Assembly: GCF_004361815.1 (NCBI RefSeq)
Contig: NZ_SNWA01000002.1
Location: 992,001 to 1,056,000, forward strand
DNA length: 64,000 bases
Reading direction: 5' to 3'
Source of the DNA: Paraburkholderia sp. BL10I2N1
GTDB lineage: Bacteria; Pseudomonadota; Gammaproteobacteria; Burkholderiales; Burkholderiaceae
Under the pieces are notes generated by a model. The model was not told the origin of the DNA and made no database searches. It saw only the letters and a list, made by a program, of their open reading frames with translations. Positions 16,230 through 25,686 of this stretch are shown here, one piece after another. Positions within the stretch are counted from its first letter, which is position 1. Each line of letters opens with the position of its first letter. Position numbers and translations under genes: made by a program.

Positions 16230-17375
16230 CTAAGCCGCGCCTCCCGCGATGGCGAACCTCCATGCCGCCCTTGCCAGTGGCTTGATCAACTGGGTGATTT
16301 CGTCGGCGTTGGCGGATGCCGCGTTTCCGTTCATCGAGCGTTGCGCAACGCCTTGAAGAATCGCGGCGACCCGAAACAGGTTGTACGCCCGATAGAAGTC
16401 GAGATTCCCGCTGAGCGTGAAGCCGGTTCGCTCGCAGTAGCGCGCGACATATCGCTCCAGGCTGGGGATTCCCAAGGCGGTGAGGTCTGCTCCGTTCAGC
16501 GTGCCGCGCGCATCGACCCCGGCCGGCCGGTACCACTCCATCGTGTGATACATCAAATCGCCCAGAGGGTGACCGATCGTCGACAGTTCCCAATCGACGA
16601 CCGCCACGACCCTCGGCTCTGTCGGGTGGACGAGAAGGTTATGGAATGAATAGTCGCCGTGGGTGATGCACGACAAATCGTCGTCCGCGCTCACCGCGCC
16701 CGGCAGCCATGCCATCAGCCTGTCCATTTCCGGAATGTCTTCGGTCCTCGACGACTCGTATTGCCGAGACCAGCGCGAAATCTGCCGCGAGAAATAGTTG
16801 CCGGGCCGTCCGTAGTCCGCGAGACCGAGTGCCGCGTAATCGACCGTATGCAGTCGCGCCAGCGTTTCATTGGCGGAGTCGTACAACGCCGCCCGCTCTT
16901 CCCGATTGAGATCGGGCATCTGGCAGTTCCAGAAAATTCGTCCCGGCACATATCGCATGACATAGAACATGCTGCCGATGACGCTATCGTCGCTGCAAAG
17001 CACGAGCGCTTCGGGGACCGCAATCCCGTCTACGCTCGACAGCGCCCGGATGATCCGGAACTCCCTGTCGACCGCATGCGCTGACTTGAGCAGCGTACCC
17101 GCAGGCTTACGGCGCAACACATACTTCGCATCCGGCGTATCGAGAAGAAAGGTGGGGTTTGATTGCCCTCCTTCAAACTGCCTCACGACAAGAGGACCCT
17201 TGAAGCCCGGGACCGTATCGTGCAGGTATCCGGCCAGACGCTTTTCATCAAAGCGGTCGCCGTCGCGAACCAGACCGGTTTCCCCGATGTACCTCCTGGC
17301 CTCGTTGCTTTGATCCGAGGGCGTATGACGAGCACGTTCGCTATCGCGAGCAGTGGATGTCGTAATGTCTGACAT
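16230..17375 (-). CDS. APH-family kinase, ACAD10/11- and LvaA-like
   Basis: Phosphotransferase of the aminoglycoside/choline-kinase fold. ITHGDYSFHNLLV is the catalytic HGDxxxxN loop, and VVDWELSTIGHPLGDLMYH is the metal-binding segment in the DWE form found in ACAD10/11-type domains. The N-terminal glycine loop reads FEGGQSNPTFLL. It lies next to the ACAD at 17435-18709, the same pairing that is fused in animal ACAD10/11 and adjacent in the Pseudomonas levulinate operon (LvaA/LvaC), where 4-hydroxyacyl-CoA is phosphorylated and isomerised. ATG 17375 gives 381 residues; TTG 17420 is possible, and neither has a strong ribosome-binding site. Confidence 0.85.
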   Translation of the reverse strand: MSDITTSTARDSERARHTPSDQSNEARRYIGETGLVRDGDRFDEKRLAGYLHDTVPGFKGPLVVRQFEGGQSNPTFLLDTPDAKYVLRRKPAGTLLKSAHAVDREFRIIRALSSVDGIAVPEALVLCSDDSVIGSMFYVMRYVPGRIFWNCQMPDLNREERAALYDSANETLARLHTVDYAALGLADYGRPGNYFSRQISRWSRQYESSRTEDIPEMDRLMAWLPGAVSADDDLSCITHGDYSFHNLLVHPTEPRVVAVVDWELSTIGHPLGDLMYHTMEWYRPAGVDARGTLNGADLTALGIPSLERYVARYCERTGFTLSGNLDFYRAYNLFRVAAILQGVAQRSMNGNAASANADEITQLIKPLARAAWRFAIAGGAA

Positions 17376-17434
17376 AAGAGATTGGCCGATCATGATTAGT
17401 GGTATCGAGGTGCGCGACAACGGCGATCGACGCC

Positions 17435-18709
17435 TTACTTCGAATAGGCGCGGATATCGCTGTACTGCCGCCCGCGATGCTTCTCGAATTCGAGCTTTGC
17501 AATGGTGCGGCAGTGAACTTCATCGGGTCCATCTGTCAGGCGCACGATGCGGGTATTCGCATAGAGCTCCGCAAGCCCGAAGTCCTGACTCACGCCGCCA
17601 CCGCCGTGGGCCTGGATCGCATCGTCGATGATGCGCGCGGCGACGCGGGGTGCGATGACCTTGATCATCGCAATCTCGCCCCGGGCATCCTTGTTCCCTA
17701 CTGTGTCCATCATGTGCGCGGCTTTGAGGCACAGCAGCCGCACCATCTCGATATCGATTCGCGCATGGGCAATCCGCTCTTCCCAGACGGAGTGCTCATG
17801 TATGCGCTTGCCAAAGGCCTCCCGGGACATCAGGCGCACGCACATTCTTTCGAGTGCGACCTCCGCCGATGCAATGGTGCGCATGGCATGGTGAATCCGC
17901 CCCGGCCCAAGACGTCCCTGGGCGATTTCGAAGCCGCGCCCCTCACCAAGAATCAGGTTCCCGGCGGGAACCTTGACGTTGTCGAGGATGACCTCGAAGT
18001 GGCCGTGGGGCGCATGATCATAGCCAAACACGTTCAGGTGCCGCACGATTCTCACGCCCGGAGTTCCGGCTGGGACGACGATCATCGACTGTTGACGATA
18101 GGTTTCCGCCGTCGGATCCGTCTTCCCCATCACGATGAAGAAGCCGCACTTCGGGTGACCGGCACCGGAGGACCACCATTTGTGGCCGTTGATGACGTAT
18201 TCGTCTCCCTCGCGGCGAATCTCGGTGCGGATGTTCCTTGCGTCCGAGGAGGCGACAGCGGGTTCCGTCATCAGGAATGCAGAGCGAATCTCGCCGTTGG
18301 CCAGGGGGAGCATGAATTTTCGCTTCTGCTCTGGCGTTCCGTAACGATGCAGCACCTCGAAGTTTCCCGTATCCGGTGCCATGCAGTTGAAAACTTCGGA
18401 CGCGAACGAAACCCGCCCCATAAGCTCGGCGATCGGCGCATATTCAACGTTGGTGAGACCGACACTGGTGAAGAATTCGTCGTCATGTTCGGACGGCGGC
18501 ATGAACATGTTCCATAGCCCGGCTTTTCGCGCCTTCGCCTTCAGCTCCTCGAAGATCGCCGGCGTCTCGTTCCAGCGATCCAGCTTCGAGGCCTGCTCAT
18601 GGTAAGTGGGAACTGCCGGATAGATGTACTCATCCATGAAGCTCCGAACACGCCCCATCCACTCGATTGATTTTTTCGATTGTTCGAAATGCACTTCAAG
18701 GCTCCTCAT
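17435..18709 (-). CDS. acyl-CoA dehydrogenase, ACAD10/11-like
   Basis: 424 residues from ATG 18709; the open frame reaches 18793, but that part would run into the operator. The segments [17 protein letters not shown] and [25 protein letters not shown] are the FAD-binding sites. The end reads [44 protein letters not shown]. The LxDGPDEVH signature is characteristic of ACAD10/11 and LvaC-like enzymes. It is the promoter-proximal gene of the minus-strand operon and is followed directly by the kinase. Expected reaction with its partner: loss of phosphate from 4-phosphoacyl-CoA to reach a 3-hydroxyacyl-CoA (family knowledge plus inference). Confidence 0.9.
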   Translation of the reverse strand: MRSLEVHFEQSKKSIEWMGRVRSFMDEYIYPAVPTYHEQASKLDRWNETPAIFEELKAKARKAGLWNMFMPPSEHDDEFFTSVGLTNVEYAPIAELMGRVSFASEVFNCMAPDTGNFEVLHRYGTPEQKRKFMLPLANGEIRSAFLMTEPAVASSDARNIRTEIRREGDEYVINGHKWWSSGAGHPKCGFFIVMGKTDPTAETYRQQSMIVVPAGTPGVRIVRHLNVFGYDHAPHGHFEVILDNVKVPAGNLILGEGRGFEIAQGRLGPGRIHHAMRTIASAEVALERMCVRLMSREAFGKRIHEHSVWEERIAHARIDIEMVRLLCLKAAHMMDTVGNKDARGEIAMIKVIAPRVAARIIDDAIQAHGGGGVSQDFGLAELYANTRIVRLTDGPDEVHCRTIAKLEFEKHRGRQYSDIRAYSK

Positions 18710-18792
18710 TCCATGATCAACAGGCCAGCGCCACCAGTCCACACGCCAATCGCAGGGGACATTCCGGGGGAGGCGTTCGAGCAGTAAACTCA

Positions 18793-18822
18793 CGATACTC
18801 GACCGACCGGTCGGGCGTCAAG
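18793..18822 (-). promoter_or_regulatory. Promoter with TetR-type operator, minus-strand operon
   Basis: On the minus strand TTGACG (18822-18817) is followed after 2 nt by CGACCGGTCGGTCG; the palindrome core CCGACCGGTCGG is at 18804-18815. A -10 candidate TATCGT lies at 18798-18793 with an 18-bp spacer. The operator thus fills the spacer, which would block RNA polymerase when bound. It is the mirror image of the site at 18958-18986. It would drive the genes from 18709 leftwards. Confidence 0.75.
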
Positions 18823-18957
18823 TGAGTCTGATGCATATTTTCAGAGGTGCTTCGTTTCGTCAACCATGGGATTTCTTGCAAGAGCCGTCGCAGCAAGCCA
18901 CTGGCGAAGACGGCACGATGGAGTCCGGAATGAGTGGAATCGAAGCGCACAAACCCG

Positions 18958-18986
18958 TTGACACCCGACCGGTCGGTCGATAGCAT
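18958..18986 (+). promoter_or_regulatory. Promoter with TetR-type operator, plus-strand operon
   Basis: TTGACA (18958-18963) is a perfect -35 box, followed by a 17-bp spacer made of the operator (core CCGACCGGTCGG, 18965-18976) and TAGCAT (18981-18986) as the -10. The 16-mer 18964-18979 is the exact reverse complement of 18801-18816. It would drive the 19110-24808 operon. The divergent gap of 400 bp (18710-19109) contains nothing else that I recognise. Confidence 0.8.
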
Positions 18987-19109
18987 GGGACATCAAATAT
19001 GTGGGTGGTTTTGCCTTTTACGCTGATGTTGGTTTCCGTCTGTTACTGAGCTTTCGCACCTTCAGGGATGCGTCGTGCAAATTCAATTTCGAATTGACGA
19101 GGATATGGA

Positions 19110-19793
19110 ATGGAATACGTAAACCCCTTGCTCGAGTCGGCCATGCTGCGCGAGATTGCTCCGTACACCGTGTCCGGGTACGGGCTGATTCGCGAAATCA
19201 TCGAGATCGACGGAGCGATACCCGCAAAGCTCAAGAGTCTCTTTGTCGCCGTTGCCGCGACCAACAAGGGTTATAGCGAGCTGGCGCGCCGTGAGATTAC
19301 GCGCGCCAGCAGCCTCGGGCTGACTCTGAAGGAGGCCGCGGCAGGCCTGATTCTCCTGAGCAGCCTGCGAGGCGAAGGCGCCGCTATGTCGTTTCAGGCA
19401 GTTCTGGACACGGTCTACCCTTCCCGGCAGGCGCCCGGGCAACCCTCGCGCCGTGCCCTGCCGGTCGAGCCCGGCGAAGCCGAGAATAACTTCAAGCAAT
19501 ACTTCGGCACCGTCCCTGGGCCGCTGGTCAAATTGCTCGAACTGTCGCCCAAGGGCGCGGACGGCTACTACCTGATGCGTAAGGGCACGATCGAATGCAA
19601 CTCGCTTGAAAGCAAATATGCGGAACTGCTCCTGGTGACGGTTCTGGCTTCCGATTACAGCCCGATGATCGCAACGCACGTCAAGGCGGCCCGAACGGCC
19701 GGCGCAACCGATCACGAACTAGCCGAAGCCATTCTGTGCGCGGTCCCGTCCGCCGGCATTGCGGCCTGGGTCGGCGCCGCGGCACATCTTTGA
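19110..19793 (+). CDS. carboxymuconolactone decarboxylase (CMD/AhpD-like) family protein
   Basis: 227 residues, all-helical, with the two CMD-like helical repeats (LKSLFVAVAATNKGYSELARREITRASSLGLTLKEAAAG, and YAELLLVTVLASDYSPMIATHVKAARTAGAT). There is no CxxC motif, only a single Cys in EAILCAVPSAG. It is a clear paralog of the protein at 5071-5775, so each major operon carries one copy: first gene here, last gene there. They may form a heteromer or serve successive steps. GAGG-type sequence precedes the ATG. Function within the family is open. Confidence 0.75.
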   Translation: MEYVNPLLESAMLREIAPYTVSGYGLIREIIEIDGAIPAKLKSLFVAVAATNKGYSELARREITRASSLGLTLKEAAAGLILLSSLRGEGAAMSFQAVLDTVYPSRQAPGQPSRRALPVEPGEAENNFKQYFGTVPGPLVKLLELSPKGADGYYLMRKGTIECNSLESKYAELLLVTVLASDYSPMIATHVKAARTAGATDHELAEAILCAVPSAGIAAWVGAAAHL

Positions 19794-19798
19794 GCATC

Positions 19799-20851
19799 AT
19801 GAACTCTGGCATGACGAGCCGCCATTGGGTGTTGGTCAATCGCCCGCGAGGAGCGCTCAAGCGGACTGATCTGGAGAGAACCAGCCGGCCCCTCCTGCTT
19901 CCCGGTGATGACGAGGTTCTGGTGCGCGTCCTGTATCTGGCGATGGATCCGGCGATCCGCGGATTCATGAACGCGACGGGCAACTATGCCGCGCCGGTGG
20001 CGATTGGCGATCCGGTACGGGGAATGGTTCTTGGTCAGGTTGTCCGGAGCCGCAGCACGACCCTTTCTGAAGGACAGGTTGTCTGGGGTTTTGGCAGCTG
20101 GAGCGATTACGTGTCCGGGCCGGCGACGCAGTTCCATCCTGTTTCGCTCGATGCCGATTTTGACCTGCCGGCCTACGCGCACGTGCTGGGAACGATTGGC
20201 CTGACCGCCTACTACGGGTTGATCGATATCGCCGCCCTGGCTCCGGGCGATACCGTACTCGTGAGTGCGGCAGCGGGTGCAGTGGGCTCTCTGGTCGGGC
20301 AGATCGCGAAGATCAAGGGTGCGTCGCGCGTCGTCGGAATTGCCGGAGGTGCAGCCAAGTGTGCTCTTGCTGTCGAGCGCTACGGCTATGACTCGTGCAT
20401 CGACTACAAGGCAGTTGAGGATCTGAGCGGCGCCATTGGTCATGCGTTGCCGAACGGTATCGACGTCCATTTCGAAAGTGTCGGTGGGGCGATTCTCGAA
20501 GCCGCGATCGATCATCTGTCGAAGAATGCCCGCGTCGCGATCTGCGGCCTGATCTCGCGCTACAACGCAGCGCATGCGGAGGGTGGTCCGTCCAACCTCT
20601 GGAACCTGGTCGTCAAGACCGCGCAGATCCGCGGATTCCTGGTGAGCGATATTCTCGGCCGCAGTGATCGTACCGTCGCGATGCTGGAGGTTATCGCCTG
20701 CTGGATCAAGCAGGGAAAACTGAACTATGACGTGGACGTCCGGGAAGGCTTCGACACGATTCCCGATGTCTACAACTGCCTCTTCAAAGGTACACACACC
20801 GGCCGCCTGATCGTGAAGATCGCCGATCCCGAATCACCCGGCGGCGGTTGA
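19799..20851 (+). CDS. MDR-superfamily NADP-dependent oxidoreductase (PTGR/CurA-like)
   Basis: 350 residues from ATG 19799, 5 nt after the previous stop; ATG 19811 is the alternative. The N-terminal VRVLYLAMDPAIRGFMN, the GTIGLTAYYGL segment and the nucleotide-binding VLVSAAAGAVGSLVGQIAKIKGASRVVGIAGG match zinc-independent leukotriene-B4 dehydrogenase/prostaglandin reductase-type enzymes, which reduce or form alpha,beta-unsaturated carbonyl bonds. No zinc ligands are apparent. It probably saturates an enone or enoyl intermediate. Confidence 0.9.
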   Translation: MNSGMTSRHWVLVNRPRGALKRTDLERTSRPLLLPGDDEVLVRVLYLAMDPAIRGFMNATGNYAAPVAIGDPVRGMVLGQVVRSRSTTLSEGQVVWGFGSWSDYVSGPATQFHPVSLDADFDLPAYAHVLGTIGLTAYYGLIDIAALAPGDTVLVSAAAGAVGSLVGQIAKIKGASRVVGIAGGAAKCALAVERYGYDSCIDYKAVEDLSGAIGHALPNGIDVHFESVGGAILEAAIDHLSKNARVAICGLISRYNAAHAEGGPSNLWNLVVKTAQIRGFLVSDILGRSDRTVAMLEVIACWIKQGKLNYDVDVREGFDTIPDVYNCLFKGTHTGRLIVKIADPESPGGG

Positions 20852-20920
20852 GCGCTTGAAGGTGCAGGCCACCGGTTCCCCACCCGATACCTACTCCGCA
20901 CACTCTTTTAGTCAGGCACC

Positions 20921-23026
20921 ATGGATTTCGTCACCTACTCGAACCAGGACGACATCGCGATCGCGACCGTCAGCAACCCTCCCGTCAACGCCCTTGGCCT
21001 GGGCGTGCGACGCGGCTTGATGGACGCCATTGCCCGCGCAGCGGCCGATCCGAACGTCAAGGCGCTTATCATCGTCGGCGGCGGCAAGACGTTTGTCGCG
21101 GGCGCCGATATCAACGACTTCGGCAAGCCCTATGTCGAACCGTCGCTGTATCGAATCATCGACGCCTTGACGGCTTGCCGGAAGCCCGTGATCGCGGCGA
21201 TCCACGGCACGGCACTGGGCGGCGGACTGGAGTTGGCGTTGAGCTGCCACTGGCGGGTGGCCGTCGCCAGTGCCAAAGTTGGTCAGCCGGAAGTGAAGCT
21301 CGGCCTGATGCCGGGCGGGCACGGTACACAGTGGTGGCTGCGGCTCGCCGGTCCGGAAGCGGCCCTGGAGATTACGACTTCGGGTCATCCTGTCGGCGCA
21401 CCGGCAGCGGAAGACCTCGGGATCATCGACAGGATCGTCGATGGTGATCTCGTCAGCGGCGCCGTTGCTTTTGCGAAGGAGTTGATTGCCAGCGGACGGG
21501 GCAAGCGGGACATTACCGCGCTCTCAGAGCGCCTTCGCCACGTTGATTCCGCCTTGTTCGACGGATTCCGCAAAAAGAATCAACGAAAATGGCGCGGCCT
21601 GTTGGCGCCATGGAAAATCGTCGATTGCCTCGAGGCTTCGTGCAAGCTCACCTTCGAGGAAGGCGCTGAACTCGAAAAGGCGGCTTTCCAGGAATGCGAG
21701 CACAGCCCTCAGAGCAAGGCATTGATACACCTGTTCTTCGCCGAACGCGAGGCGGCCAGAATTCTCGCTCTCGCGACCGATGTGCAACCCATGACGATTG
21801 CGTCGGTAGCCGTCATCGGCGCGGGGACCATGGGAGGCGGCATCGCCATGTCATTCGCCGGCGCGGGCCTCGACGTCATCCTGGTCGACCGGTCGGAGGA
21901 AGCGCTGTCGCGAGGCTTCGAAACGATCCGGAAAAACTACACCACCTCGGTCAGTCGCGGCAGCATCACGCAGGCATCGGCCGATCGCGCACTGGCGCGG
22001 ATCGGAACGACGTCGAACTATGCAGACATCGGCCAGGCCGATCTGATCATCGAGGCGGTATTCGAGGATATCGGCATCAAAAAGGAGGTTTTCCGTCAGC
22101 TCGATGCTGTCGCGAGGGCCGGAGCCATTCTCGCGACCAACACGTCCACCCTCGACATCGACCAGATTGCGGCCGCGACCGCCCGCCCTGAGCGCGTGAT
22201 CGGTATGCATTTCTTCAGCCCCGCGAACGTGATGAAACTGGTGGAAATCGTTCGCGGCGCCCATACATCGGATGCCGTCATCGCCACGGCCATGGCGATG
22301 GCGAAGAAGCTCGGCAAGATCCCGGTCCTGGCCGGGAACGCAGAAGGCTTTATCGGCAACCGCATTCTGGCGGCATATGGCCGCGAGGCGGATTTCCTGC
22401 TGGAAGAAGGCGCGACGCCATGGCAGATCGATCGCGTATTGCAGGACTTCGGGTTTCCGATGGGACTCTTTGCCATGCGCGACATGGCTGGTCTGGACGT
22501 CATCTGGCGCATCCGTCAGCAGCAGGCAACCCGGCGAACGCCGGGTGAGCGTTATTCACCGATCGCGGACCAGATCTGCGAGCGGGGCTGGTTCGGCCAG
22601 AAGACGGGGCGCGGCTACTACCGCTACCAGGGCCGTGAAGCAATTCCCGATCCCGAGATCGAGGCCTTGATCGAAGCCGCGTCGGGCCAACTCGGCATCA
22701 TACGCGCGGAGATTCCCGATGACGAAGTCTTGCGCAGGCTTCTGTGCGCGATGGTCAATGAGGGCGCGCATATCCTCGACGCGGGCGTTGCACAGCGCGC
22801 CAGCGACATCGACGTCGTCTACGCATACGGATACGGCTTTCCCACCTATCGGGGCGGCCCGATGTTCTGGGCGCAACAAACTGGTCTGGACCGGATCTGC
22901 GAGGCGGTCCGCACCTACCACCGGATTCATGGCGATTCATGGCAGCCCGCAGCATCGCTCGCCAGGTCAGCCATGGGGGAGAAACGCTGGTCTCAACTCG
23001 ACCACAGGCGTTCCGTCAATCAATGA
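20921..23026 (+). CDS. FadB/FadJ-like bifunctional enoyl-CoA hydratase/3-hydroxyacyl-CoA dehydrogenase
   Basis: 701 residues. The N-terminal crotonase domain has FVAGADI (58-64) and both catalytic glutamates: Glu104 in GGGLEL and Glu124 in [12 protein letters not shown]. The C-terminal dehydrogenase domain begins [22 protein letters not shown] near 293 and contains [19 protein letters not shown] and [15 protein letters not shown]. It therefore catalyses hydration and NAD-dependent oxidation of the 3-hydroxyacyl-CoA, the core of the beta-oxidation spiral. It is the only hydratase in the island with a complete active site. The thiolase gene follows 31 bp later. Confidence 0.95.
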   Translation: MDFVTYSNQDDIAIATVSNPPVNALGLGVRRGLMDAIARAAADPNVKALIIVGGGKTFVAGADINDFGKPYVEPSLYRIIDALTACRKPVIAAIHGTALGGGLELALSCHWRVAVASAKVGQPEVKLGLMPGGHGTQWWLRLAGPEAALEITTSGHPVGAPAAEDLGIIDRIVDGDLVSGAVAFAKELIASGRGKRDITALSERLRHVDSALFDGFRKKNQRKWRGLLAPWKIVDCLEASCKLTFEEGAELEKAAFQECEHSPQSKALIHLFFAEREAARILALATDVQPMTIASVAVIGAGTMGGGIAMSFAGAGLDVILVDRSEEALSRGFETIRKNYTTSVSRGSITQASADRALARIGTTSNYADIGQADLIIEAVFEDIGIKKEVFRQLDAVARAGAILATNTSTLDIDQIAAATARPERVIGMHFFSPANVMKLVEIVRGAHTSDAVIATAMAMAKKLGKIPVLAGNAEGFIGNRILAAYGREADFLLEEGATPWQIDRVLQDFGFPMGLFAMRDMAGLDVIWRIRQQQATRRTPGERYSPIADQICERGWFGQKTGRGYYRYQGREAIPDPEIEALIEAASGQLGIIRAEIPDDEVLRRLLCAMVNEGAHILDAGVAQRASDIDVVYAYGYGFPTYRGGPMFWAQQTGLDRICEAVRTYHRIHGDSWQPAASLARSAMGEKRWSQLDHRRSVNQ

Positions 23027-23057
23027 TCCTCAGGATTTAACCAGGAGAAGCCACATC

Positions 23058-24260
23058 ATGCGCGAAGCTGTCATTGTTTCCGTTGCCCGCACGCCGATCG
23101 GCAAGGCCTATCGAGGGGCCTTCAACGACACGCAAGGCCAGGCATTGGCCGGTCACGTCGTCGGCACCGCTGTCAAACGAGCGGAGGTCGACCCTGCCGA
23201 GGTCGACGACGTGGTGCTTGGCTGTGCCCTTCAGCAAGGCTGCACCGGCTTCGACGTCGCACGTCAGGCCGCCCTGCGGGCAGGCTTCCCGGCGTCGGTC
23301 CCAGGCATGACAGTCGACCGGCAGTGCAGCTCAGGTTTGATGGCGGTGGCCACCGCGGCCAAACAGATCGTGCTTGACGGAATGCAGATCGCCGTCGCCG
23401 GCGGCGTGGAATCCGTTTCGCTGGTTCAGAACGCATTTGCGAACCAGTTCCGCATCGCCGACCCGGTGCTGGAAGAACGCATTCCGCAGCTGTACATGTC
23501 CATGCTCGAAACCGCCGAGATCGTATCGGACCGGTATCGCATCTCGCGTGACCGCCAGGACCAATATGCGCTTCGGTCGCAGAGGCTGACGGCTCAGGCG
23601 CAAGCCGAAGGTCGGTTCGAAGCTGAAATTGTCCCTATGACAACCATGATGAAAGTGGTGGACAAAACCACGGGGGAAGCCACGCTCAAAAGCATTACCT
23701 TGAAAATCGACGAGGGAAACCGGCCGCAGACCACGCTGGAAGATCTCAAGAAGCTCCAGCCGGTTTTCAGGAGCGGCCAGCGGCTCAAGCAGGGCGAGTT
23801 CATCACGGCCGGCAACGCTTCGCAACTCTCCGACGGGGCGGCGGCATTGGTTCTGATGGAGGCTGGCGAAGCGGCACGCCGAGGCCTCACCCCGCTCGGC
23901 GCTTACCGCGGGATGGCAGTTGCCGGATGCGATCCCGATGAAATGGGCATTGGTCCGGTCTTTGCCGTGCCCAAATTACTGAAGCAGGCCGGACTGTCGG
24001 CTGCCGATATCGACTTGTGGGAACTCAACGAGGCGTTCGCATGCCAGGTTCTTTACTGCCAGGACAAGCTCGGCATTCCTGATGATCGTCTGAACGTTTC
24101 AGGGGGTGCGATTGCAATCGGCCATCCGTACGGAATGTCTGGCGCCCGAATGACCGGACATCTCCTTCTTGAAGGCCGACGCCGCAAAGCGAAATACGGA
24201 GTTGTCACGATGTGCGTCGGCGGTGGGATGGGCGCAGCGGGCTTGTTTGAAATTTTCTGA
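23058..24260 (+). CDS. acetyl-CoA acyltransferase (thiolase)
   Basis: 400 residues from ATG 23058 (CCAGGAGAAG upstream); the frame is open back to 22719 inside fadB-like sequence, which is shadow. The nucleophile is Cys90 in [28 protein letters not shown] contains the catalytic His, and [13 protein letters not shown] holds the second catalytic Cys. Tyr replaces the common Pro-x-Gly neighbour (GHPYG versus GHPLG), a small variation. It performs the final thiolytic cleavage of 3-ketoacyl-CoA. A short overlapping ORF starts in its stop codon. Confidence 0.95.
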   Translation: MREAVIVSVARTPIGKAYRGAFNDTQGQALAGHVVGTAVKRAEVDPAEVDDVVLGCALQQGCTGFDVARQAALRAGFPASVPGMTVDRQCSSGLMAVATAAKQIVLDGMQIAVAGGVESVSLVQNAFANQFRIADPVLEERIPQLYMSMLETAEIVSDRYRISRDRQDQYALRSQRLTAQAQAEGRFEAEIVPMTTMMKVVDKTTGEATLKSITLKIDEGNRPQTTLEDLKKLQPVFRSGQRLKQGEFITAGNASQLSDGAAALVLMEAGEAARRGLTPLGAYRGMAVAGCDPDEMGIGPVFAVPKLLKQAGLSAADIDLWELNEAFACQVLYCQDKLGIPDDRLNVSGGAIAIGHPYGMSGARMTGHLLLEGRRRKAKYGVVTMCVGGGMGAAGLFEIF

Positions 24261-24427
24261 TGTATGAGGGGGCGACTGGCCATGTCGTCCCGCGCACCGC
24301 GCTCTGGCCTACGGTGCCGCGCGCGGTGTTGCCGCCAGGCAACATCGCCCCGCCTGGCAATACCGGCATACCGACGATCCCTTTTAGCGTTTTGCCGGAC
24401 GGGCGCTCGTTGGCCCTGATACGATGA
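24260..24427 (+). CDS. possible 55-residue small protein coupled to thiolase
   Basis: An ATG overlaps the thiolase stop (TGATG), and the frame runs 55 codons to TGA 24425-24427. The predicted peptide is proline-rich (PRAVLPPGNIAPPGNTG) with no recognised family. There is no clear ribosome-binding site, and such a frame can arise by chance in GC-rich DNA. The coupling geometry is the only positive sign. Confidence 0.2.
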   Translation: MYEGATGHVVPRTALWPTVPRAVLPPGNIAPPGNTGIPTIPFSVLPDGRSLALIR

Positions 24428-24460
24428 GTCATGACTCTTGCAGGATCAGTGGAGGCCGGT

Positions 24461-24808
24461 ATGCACTTCGATGCATTTTCCTTCGGTTCCATCCGCATAG
24501 ATGACGTGACTTACGAGCATGATGTGGTGATCGATCGCGGGCAGGTTCGCAAACGCAAGAAGAAGCCATCCAAGGCGTTCCGCGAAGCATTCGGCCATAC
24601 GCCGGTATCGACGGCCGAGGCCATTCCCTGGAATTGCCAGTGCCTCGTGATCGGCACCGGCACCGGGGCACTGCCGGTGATGGACGAGGTAAAGCAGGAG
24701 GCCGAGCGCCGGAAAGTCAAACTCGTTATCGTGCCGACGGAGGAGGCCATTGCCAGACTCAAGGAGCAGATAAGAGGAACCAACGCGATTCTGCACGTCA
24801 CGTGCTAG
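24461..24808 (+). CDS. Mth938-like domain (DUF498) protein
   Basis: 115 residues from ATG 24461, preceded by GTGGAGGCCGGT; ATG 24431 has no such signal. The pattern FGSIRIDDVTYEHDVVI followed by CLVIGTGTGALPVMDEVKQEAERRKVKLVIVPTEEAI matches the Mth938/NDUFAF3-like alpha/beta fold. The family is found in all domains; its biochemical role is unclear. It may belong to the plus-strand operon, since it starts 200 bp after thiolase. Confidence 0.8.
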   Translation: MHFDAFSFGSIRIDDVTYEHDVVIDRGQVRKRKKKPSKAFREAFGHTPVSTAEAIPWNCQCLVIGTGTGALPVMDEVKQEAERRKVKLVIVPTEEAIARLKEQIRGTNAILHVTC

Positions 24809-24944
24809 GGGACGCGGCTGGCGCGGCGTTTCACAGGCGAGCCAGCCCGACCGAAACACCGTACGTCGCCAGAGCGCCTTGTCACCCAAAGCCCAGTGGT
24901 CGCCCTTGTTCTGGCGCTCTTTCAAAAAGGGACGAACCGCCCTC

Positions 24945-25232
24945 CTACAGCGCCGCGATAAAATCGTTCCACACCGTCGCTTGCATGGTCTCGGTGGCGG
25001 CGTGTCCATAGCCTCGGATGATCAGCGACGCAAGCTCAAGCTGTTTCAGATCGTTCGATTCGACAATGTCCACGACGTCGAATCGCCCGAGTGTCAGATA
25101 GCTGCTTTTCCAGGTGACGGCTGGGCATTCAGCTTTGATCTTCTCCGCCACAGTGACGGCGATCTGTTTGAGTTCCTTTGGATCCTGGAACGCGTCGGGA
25201 GCGAGACGGCTGAGGATGACGTAGGTAGCCAT
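24945..25232 (-). CDS. GYD-domain protein
   Basis: 95 residues from ATG 25232 (CACGGAGGTATACC upstream). MATYVILSRLAPDAFQDPKELKQIAVTVAEKI followed by FDVVDIVES matches the GYD family, small alpha/beta-barrel-type proteins; here the motif reads GRFDVVDIVE. Function unknown. It is convergent with the Mth938-like gene and may be the last gene of the transporter/flavoprotein transcription unit, though 450 bp separate it from the flavoprotein gene. Confidence 0.8.
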   Translation of the reverse strand: MATYVILSRLAPDAFQDPKELKQIAVTVAEKIKAECPAVTWKSSYLTLGRFDVVDIVESNDLKQLELASLIIRGYGHAATETMQATVWNDFIAAL

Positions 25233-25483
25233 GGTATACCTCCGTGGGAAAATTGCTCCGCGGATGGCTACGGCAGTCACACTGTGGCGAACGGCCATCC
25301 GCCAAGCGGATGCATTCCTGTGCCTCTTGATTATAGTAAGGTTCCTTGTCCCTAAAGCCCGAGGTCACGAGCCTCACTGGACGTTTCCCACCCAGCGATA
25401 TACAACAGGGCATCGGCCTTACGTAAAGCTTTCGCCGGTCAAAAAAGTCTGCCGCGCGCCAGTGTAGGGACTATCCTGTATAG

Positions 25484-25602
25484 GTGGTTGGTGTTTTCGG
25501 CACGCGACCACAAAACGGGGCAACTGCGGGACTGGCCAGTAGGTTCGCCGCCTGCCTTTGCCCCGCCACCACCAGGGTCCGCCATGTGCGGGCCGTTTTT
25601 TT
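25484..25602 (+). ncRNA. candidate structured small RNA ending in a Rho-independent terminator
   Basis: In the 454-bp gene-free gap 25233-25686 three stems follow one another on the plus strand. The first pairs 25484-25490 with 25505-25511. The second pairs 25517-25523 (GGGGCAA) with 25558-25564 (TTGCCCC), enclosing the self-complementary ACTGGCCAGT (25531-25540). The third is the terminator hairpin 25576-25594 with a run of seven T at 25596-25602. No annotated plus-strand gene ends nearby, so an sRNA is plausible. I could not identify a clear promoter. Nothing else is recognised in the gap. Confidence 0.35.
25576..25602 (+). terminator. Rho-independent terminator
   Basis: GGTCCGC-CATGT-GCGGGCC forms a 7-bp stem (one G-U pair) with a 5-nt loop, directly followed by G and seven T. 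The orientation is plus strand, facing into the 3' end of the minus-strand flavoprotein gene. It would stop either a local sRNA or read-through from the plus-strand operon. Confidence 0.65.
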
Positions 25603-25686
25603 GCGCCCTCCCTACCGTGATAGCCTGACCAATCGCCGTTCTCGAGTGATCCGCCAAAGCCGTTGCGGGATATCAATGTCACCGGG

